DNA from: an uncultured Lachnospiraceae bacterium | GTDB taxonomy: Bacteria > Bacillota > Clostridia > Lachnospirales > Lachnospiraceae | NCBI GenBank assembly: GCA_947567595.1 | Contig: CANOMQ010000009.1 | Coordinates: forward strand, 1-64,000 | DNA: 64,000 bases | Reading direction: 5' to 3' | Shown: piece after piece, positions 58,733 through 64,000 of the stretch | Position numbering within the stretch: position 1 is the stretch's first letter | Layout: the number at the start of each line of letters is the position of its first letter | The notes under the pieces: generated by a model | What the model saw: only the letters and a program-made list of their open reading frames with translations | Told to the model about the DNA's origin: nothing | Database searches by the model: none | Made by a program: the position numbers and the translations under genes

Positions 58733-61700
58733 TTAATACACTACTGCCTTCAATTTCACAACCAACGGTTTCGTCGTATTATCCGCGCCTTGAATATATA
58801 CGGTGCACGGAACCGTGTATTTTTTGCCTGCCGTAACGGCTGCGCCATCCGAAAGCGATACATATACCGTATCATTCTCCGTGTTAAACGTTACTTTGTA
58901 ATTCGTGTCAGCCGTCGTCACGTTGCTGATGGTATATCCGTTTTCTGCGTTCAGCTTATAAGATGCCCTGTGTCCTGCGTTTGATGTGCAGAGCGCACCG
59001 CCAAGCGTCATCACGGTTACCTTGGGCAGCTTGTTCGTAACGCTGACCGTAAATTTCGCGTCTGTTTTAACGGTCTTTCCATTGCTAAGTGTGAAAAGCA
59101 GAACGGGCTTGTATTTTGTCTTGGTATCCATTACCTTCCCCGTAACTGCCGTCAGGACAACCTTCCCGTCGTCCGCAAGCTTCACACGGAATAGTCCGCT
59201 ATCCGGCGCTGTCTTATCCAGTCTTACATTCTTTATAGAAAGCGTCTCGGGCAGATTTTTCAATGCCGGCGTATAAACAATCGACGTTCCTTCCCTGTTT
59301 GCGAGGTTAATTTTTCCCTTTGCGGAAAGCTTTACCTCCGGCGCCTTGTCCGTGAGGGTAACAGAAATCGTCATACCTTTGACTGCCTGTGTTCCGACAC
59401 TGCCGTCTACCATAATCTTGTAGCTGCCCTTTGCCGCACCGTTCTTTGGCGTTATTCTGATTTTTCCGTTACCAAGAACCTCCGCCTCGACTGCCTGTGC
59501 GTCCTTGTCCTTTGCCGGTTTTGCAGTAAGCTCCACAGGTACGCTGCTGCCTTTAATTCCTGCCGTGATGGTAACCGGTGCGGCATAGCCCTCGCTGATA
59601 TTAATCGTCACCTTTGAAAAATTCGCCCCAAGCTTTGCCTTGGAAAGGTCTAATACGGAAACCTTTCCTTTCAGCTCCATCTCAACGCCTGACGCCCATG
59701 TATTCTTTCTGATTTTCGCCTTATAAGCGCCATTTTTTTCGCCCGTGTACGCCAGCCTGAGCAGACCTGCCTCCTGTGTAAGCGTCACACCGTCGCCCTC
59801 CGTTTTCGTAACCGTATAACCGTTCCAAGAAGCTTCTGCCTTTCCCTCATACAGCGCTACCAACGCACCCGCGTTCACGCCGCTTAAAAGGACAGCATCG
59901 CCAAGCTTTAAGGACGGCTTCTTATTTTGGACGGCTACGTTAATGTCGATTATCCATGTTCCGTAATCGCGTACCTTCACCTCTGCCTTTGCAGGATAGC
60001 TCTTTGCATCCTTATCAAGGTCAGCCGTTTTTGCTGTGAAAACAAGCGTTCCAGCCGCTTTATCATAGCTCTTCACCGTAAATTTCTCACTGCCCTTTGC
60101 CGCCGTGATACCCTCTATGATGTATTTGCTGCTTACGCTAAACTCCGCGCGCACGGTATCCGTACTGCTATAGGCAGCGTTTGGTTTCACGGTCTGCTTA
60201 AACTTCACGTTCTTAGCGGTAATTTCAGTCACATCGATTGTCACGCCAAGCGTTTTCGGATATTCCGTTCCCGCTTCCGTCATCACTGTAAGTCCAAGCG
60301 TTACATTTGTCTTTTTGTCATATTTGCTGCCGTTTGCAAGCCATATGAGCCATTCTCCGTTCTCGTCCGCCCCTGTTTTGAAATCCGCATTATCCGTCTC
60401 TACGGCTGTAATGTTATTTCCGTTTACCGCAACCAATCCAATCGGCGTATGCTGTGTACTGTTCTTATACACCGTAATCTTCTTGTTTTCCAGCTCCGGT
60501 TCACTGTCCGGTATTTCGCCTACTATAATGTCCAGTGCTGTATCACCGGAAATGCCCTTTCCCGTACTGGTGTTTGTGACCGTCATCTGCAAAGAAAGCT
60601 TGTCGTTTCCTGAAACCTTTGCCGTTACCTTTTGGTTTGTTTCAGATGACAATGCAAGATTTGCACCCGACGTCCACTTCCAGTCAATGGTATAACCATT
60701 TGCGGGATTTTCGCCAACATACGTATATGCACCGGTATAAAGCGCTTCTTTTCCGCTGTTTACAATACCCTTTCCGACAATCCGAACCGCGTCAAGCTTT
60801 GACACGTGCACGTCCAGGTACCGTTCAAAGGATACGTCGTCCTTATTATAAACCGCCATAAAATCCTGTACCGGATGCGAATTGTCCGCCGTCAGCTTCT
60901 GCGCAGGATTTTCCCAGCTCCAGCCCTCGGGCAGCTTAATATCCGCAAGCGTACTGTCCGCACCCTCAAGGAAGTATAATGTGCCAAGCTCCTTGACAAT
61001 CTCGTCCTGCTCGTCATCGGAAATCTCGTTCACAACCGTTATTGAACAAGACGCCGTAAATTCCGTACCGTCTAGCGCCGCCGTAATCACTGCGGTGCCT
61101 GCCTTTAACGCATCTGCCTCAAGCACAAGCCCTGTGCTTCCCGCAGGAATGGAAATGACACTCGTGTCAGAACTTGTCCATGTGATGCTGCTCTGCTGTG
61201 TCCATGCGCCCAAAGGCGTCACAGATGCACTGATTTCCACCTTGCTGCCCGCTGACACGCTCTCGGGAGCCGATACACTGATACCGGTCGGTTTGAGCGG
61301 CTCTTTTGTAACGGTCACCGCAACTGTTTTCGTTATTTTATCCGCCGTGACGCTGATATTTGTTGTACCCTCTGCAACCGCCGTCACAACCGCCTTGTTT
61401 TTATCGCTTTTATCCGCCGCGACCGTTGCAACTTTCGTATTTTCTGATTTGAATGTCGGCGCAGTCTTATTTCCCGTAACCGTAATCGTGCCAACCTTTG
61501 CCGTGTCGCTGTCAAGGCTTAAGCTTAACTGCGTCGGAGATACCGTCCATGCGCTCGGCAAACCGCCTTTTATGCCAAGCGGTTCCGCGTCAACTGTGTA
61601 TGTATATCCGTTCGAATCAACCGTAACAACCGTGTAGAGCACATCCGCATCGGGAAGGGCGTCTATCAAAGTCTGTTTAAAATAATACCATCCCGGATTG

Positions 61701-64000
61701 CTTGTTCCACTCTCCAAATCGCTTTTATTGATTGTAATGGATGCAACCTGTTCCGTATCATACGGCTTGTATATGGTTACCGTCACCGGAAATACAACCG
61801 TATTGTACATACCGATACCGACCATCCTGTTGCTATCGCTCGTCCATGTAAATTTAGAGTCGGAAATCGGCTTGTATTTTCCCCGCTCATCCGCAAAGAA
61901 TTTTGTTGTCTGGTCTGCCTTATACGCCTCTCCAAGCGTATTGTGCGTCACCTTAATATAATAATATTTATACGCGTCGCTCTTCTTTAAACCTGTTACC
62001 TTTAATGCCACGGAATCAGCATATCTGTTCGACACCTCCGTTTTAAGTTCACTGACCGTATTCCCTAAAACATCTGTCAGTGCAACCGTAAAAGCATCCT
62101 TTTCCGTCACATTAATCGTATCAAACGATACCCGGAAGCTGTTGTCATCAATCCAGCTCGCATACGGTTCGTTGTCATACGTCATCACAAATTTTTCTGT
62201 CGGAAGTACCATAAATGTATAAGATGACAGTTTTTCATTCTGATAATTCAGTGTAATGGTATATTTTCCCTCTGCCAATGATGATACATCAAAAGTCATT
62301 CCCACCGTTGTGAGGGAAGCGCCATAATAGCTGTATGTCCATATTTTTTTCGCCTGCAATGGTGATGTAAGTGCTTCTCCTGTAAGCTCCGCCTGAAAAT
62401 CTTTCGCACTGTCCGCATTGGTAAACGGAACCTCGGAATAAAAGTAAAAGCTCTTGTCGCCCGTAGCTGCTCCCACATATTTGGAGCCTGACCAATAGTT
62501 CGTTCTGTCGGCATTTACGGAAAAGGTTTCATGGTCACTGTAATCGCCGCATGTCATATCAAGCCTGTAATATCCTGCAGGCAGCTTATAAACCGCCCCC
62601 TCCTTCATCGGAACAAGGAACGAAATCGTTTCCGACACGGTTTCCGGATTTACTTCAATGGTTTCAACGACATTCTTTTGGGAGCTTGCATCATCCCACG
62701 AATTGTACCGTGCAAACCGAAATGCCACGTTCTCCCGTTTCAAATTCGAGGTAACGCCGGTTTCAACCTTGTTGGACACATCATTATAAGCGCAGTAATA
62801 AATTCCCTGCGAAACATACGCAGTAAACGTATCGTTATCGAAAATGACTTCATATCCGTCCTTCGGCGTCACTTTCACGGAAACGCTGTTTCCTTCTTTT
62901 GGCGTCCATGTATCCGCTTTCCGGAACTTGACAATATAACCCTCCGAGGTTTCCTTCCTATTGATATATTCCGCCGTCTGCTGCACTCCCTCATAGGTAA
63001 ACGCATAATCAAGCTTTGCTGCGTCAAATCCAGTGCCCTTTACCGACACATAGAAATAATCTCCCGTGCTGTCATAGTCGTAACCAATATCTCCACCTGT
63101 AACAAACGCTTTATCAATAATCTCCACAACACCCGGCAGCACTTCTTCCGTTTTGTCATCGTAGACAACGCGCAAATCATATGTACCGGCATCCGGGCTT
63201 TGGTACTTTATGCATTCAAGACCGACAGAATTTTGGTTAACCTCCAATCCGCCCAGATTAATACTGCTGTTGCTCAGCGTTTTATATCGGTATTCATTGC
63301 CTGATGGATAATAATTGATATCTAAATCCATCGCAATAATACTATCGCCCTTCTGCATATATGCGGCGGATACCGGTTTATCACTGTATACACTTAAGTA
63401 ATAAGAGCCCTGTCGCGCATTAAACCGATAAGGCGTTTTTTCAAGATAAGTTCCGCCCTCTTCCATTTTAAATGTTAAAGTTTTATCAACCTTCTTTTCC
63501 TCTTTTTCGTACATCTCGACAGTCAGCGTATGGTCTCCAACCGCAATTCCGGTGTCTTTATTGCACTGAATTTTTTCGCCGGAACCCCATACTGTATCAT
63601 TAAAAGATACCGCAGTCCCATCTACCGTATATCGGAACGTATACGGAAGTCCTGTCTTATAGCCCTTCACTTTCACCAGCAGAGGGCTCTTTCCTGCTCT
63701 CTGATAATAGGTTTCCTCCGCAATGACCTGCAATCCTTTATCACGCTGCGAAGACTGTGTATCATTGGAAAGCGTTACACCCTCCGGAAGCTTTGTAGAG
63801 ACAGTCTCAAATTCTGCTGCCGGTATTAAGTTTTCCTTTAAGTATACAGAACGCAGACTTGCATTTTTTGACAAATCCGGTATCTTTGTCAGTTCATTTC
63901 CGGTAAGCTCCAATGAACTCAATGCTTTGAGCTTTGACCAATCTACCACTGGAGTATCGGAAATTTCGTTATTTTCTAGATTAAGTGATGTAAGCTCTGT
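58733..64000 (-). CDS. Giant LRR/Ig-like surface protein, N-terminus beyond right edge
   Basis: The minus-strand frame is open to the window edge, so at least 1,755 residues are visible and the start lies outside. The first residues are leucine-rich repeats (LTSLNLENNEIS, LSSLELTGNELTKIPDL, LRSVYLKENLIP). A long series of beta-sandwich modules follows. Two Big_2-like domains lie near 61030-61540 (TKVATVAADKSD; WTSSDTSVISI), and the C-terminal third repeats cadherin/Ig-like units with Lys-rich strands. No LPXTG, SLH or cell-wall anchor is seen at the C-terminus (LVVKLKAVVY). A terminator follows. Probably a secreted adhesin or carbohydrate-interacting protein. Confidence 0.88.
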   Translation of the reverse strand, partial: TELTSLNLENNEISDTPVVDWSKLKALSSLELTGNELTKIPDLSKNASLRSVYLKENLIPAAEFETVSTKLPEGVTLSNDTQSSQRDKGLQVIAEETYYQRAGKSPLLVKVKGYKTGLPYTFRYTVDGTAVSFNDTVWGSGEKIQCNKDTGIAVGDHTLTVEMYEKEEKKVDKTLTFKMEEGGTYLEKTPYRFNARQGSYYLSVYSDKPVSAAYMQKGDSIIAMDLDINYYPSGNEYRYKTLSNSSINLGGLEVNQNSVGLECIKYQSPDAGTYDLRVVYDDKTEEVLPGVVEIIDKAFVTGGDIGYDYDSTGDYFYVSVKGTGFDAAKLDYAFTYEGVQQTAEYINRKETSEGYIVKFRKADTWTPKEGNSVSVKVTPKDGYEVIFDNDTFTAYVSQGIYYCAYNDVSNKVETGVTSNLKRENVAFRFARYNSWDDASSQKNVVETIEVNPETVSETISFLVPMKEGAVYKLPAGYYRLDMTCGDYSDHETFSVNADRTNYWSGSKYVGAATGDKSFYFYSEVPFTNADSAKDFQAELTGEALTSPLQAKKIWTYSYYGASLTTVGMTFDVSSLAEGKYTITLNYQNEKLSSYTFMVLPTEKFVMTYDNEPYASWIDDNSFRVSFDTINVTEKDAFTVALTDVLGNTVSELKTEVSNRYADSVALKVTGLKKSDAYKYYYIKVTHNTLGEAYKADQTTKFFADERGKYKPISDSKFTWTSDSNRMVGIGMYNTVVFPVTVTIYKPYDTEQVASITINKSDLESGTSNPGWYYFKQTLIDALPDADVLYTVVTVDSNGYTYTVDAEPLGIKGGLPSAWTVSPTQLSLSLDSDTAKVGTITVTGNKTAPTFKSENTKVATVAADKSDKNKAVVTAVAEGTTNISVTADKITKTVAVTVTKEPLKPTGISVSAPESVSAGSKVEISASVTPLGAWTQQSSITWTSSDTSVISIPAGSTGLVLEADALKAGTAVITAALDGTEFTASCSITVVNEISDDEQDEIVKELGTLYFLEGADSTLADIKLPEGWSWENPAQKLTADNSHPVQDFMAVYNKDDVSFERYLDVHVSKLDAVRIVGKGIVNSGKEALYTGAYTYVGENPANGYTIDWKWTSGANLALSSETNQKVTAKVSGNDKLSLQMTVTNTSTGKGISGDTALDIIVGEIPDSEPELENKKITVYKNSTQHTPIGLVAVNGNNITAVETDNADFKTGADENGEWLIWLANGSKYDKKTNVTLGLTVMTEAGTEYPKTLGVTIDVTEITAKNVKFKQTVKPNAAYSSTDTVRAEFSVSSKYIIEGITAAKGSEKFTVKSYDKAAGTLVFTAKTADLDKDAKSYPAKAEVKVRDYGTWIIDINVAVQNKKPSLKLGDAVLLSGVNAGALVALYEGKAEASWNGYTVTKTEGDGVTLTQEAGLLRLAYTGEKNGAYKAKIRKNTWASGVEMELKGKVSVLDLSKAKLGANFSKVTINISEGYAAPVTITAGIKGSSVPVELTAKPAKDKDAQAVEAEVLGNGKIRITPKNGAAKGSYKIMVDGSVGTQAVKGMTISVTLTDKAPEVKLSAKGKINLANREGTSIVYTPALKNLPETLSIKNVRLDKTAPDSGLFRVKLADDGKVVLTAVTGKVMDTKTKYKPVLLFTLSNGKTVKTDAKFTVSVTNKLPKVTVMTLGGALCTSNAGHRASYKLNAENGYTISNVTTADTNYKVTFNTENDTVYVSLSDGAAVTAGKKYTVPCTVYIQGADNTTKPLVVKLKAVVY

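Noticed and set aside
61157-61170. Third copy of the TGACACTTGTGTCA-like palindrome
   Set aside because: It has a mismatch and codes for SDTSV, a common phrase in Big_2-type domains, so convergence is the simpler explanation.
1-64000. tRNA, rRNA, CRISPR arrays, prophage or complete insertion sequences
   Set aside because: No cloverleaf, ribosomal or regular repeat-spacer pattern and no intact transposase or integrase was seen; the only mobile-type trace is the Rpn-like fragment at 37308.

Overview
The window looks like chromosomal DNA from a gut-type Lachnospiraceae or close relative (Clostridia). Supporting signs are lipoproteins with Gly-rich N-termini after the lipobox Cys, LplB/YtcP-type and MalFG-type sugar ABC transporters, a SpoIID/SpoIIQ-like pair, a class III fructose-1,6-bisphosphatase, very large Ig-like surface proteins, strong AGGAGG ribosome sites and sigma-A promoters with 17-base spacers. 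The species cannot be named from the sequence alone. There are no rRNA, tRNA or CRISPR loci. Both window edges cut genes on the minus strand.

Left part (1-17.7 kb, almost all minus strand). A lipoprotein gene runs off the left edge, followed by two decayed genes (1758-2467). A long colinear envelope operon then reads from 11728 down to about 1981: CE12-like SGNH esterase, acyltransferase-3 membrane O-acyltransferase, SpoIID-like protein, SpoIIQ/M23-like protein, amidohydrolase, a GH9-like lipoprotein, ddl, murF and an aldo/keto reductase remnant. Both the SpoIID-like and the M23-like proteins lack their catalytic residues. Behind a terminator lies an LplB/YtcP-type oligosaccharide ABC transporter (11847-15538) whose promoter contains a perfect cre-like operator. 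pyrC and a PrcB_C-like lipoprotein follow.

Middle (17.8-42.6 kb). plsC and an HD-GYP gene (plus strand) face an ammonium transporter fused to a P-II domain. Then come a GNAT enzyme, a cyclophilin, a small remnant toxin-antitoxin-like cluster with a 27-residue ORF, and a secreted protein of about 2,100 residues with transglutaminase, thioredoxin-like, InlB-repeat and CAP domains. A sucrose regulon follows: binding protein, two permeases, amylosucrase and fructokinase (36876-30770), plus a GH32 beta-fructosidase with its LacI regulator (41841-39284). The two units share a palindromic operator. Between them sit a run of three hairpins, a truncated Rpn-type nuclease fragment, a YesL-family protein and a membrane-anchored protein.

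Right part (42.6-64 kb). Two unrelated AAA/PD-(D/E)XK proteins flank an amino-acid island. This holds a P-II protein with an unusual T-loop, an APC permease, an ornithine cyclodeaminase-family enzyme, an AraC regulator, and a four-gene HcnABC-like flavin/iron-sulfur dehydrogenase. Next is an AGCS Na+/amino-acid symporter. Several of these nitrogen-related transcripts, and the ammonium transporter, begin with an intrinsic terminator in the leader, which suggests control by antitermination. The window ends with fbp and a leucine-rich-repeat/Ig-like giant surface protein that is cut by the right edge.
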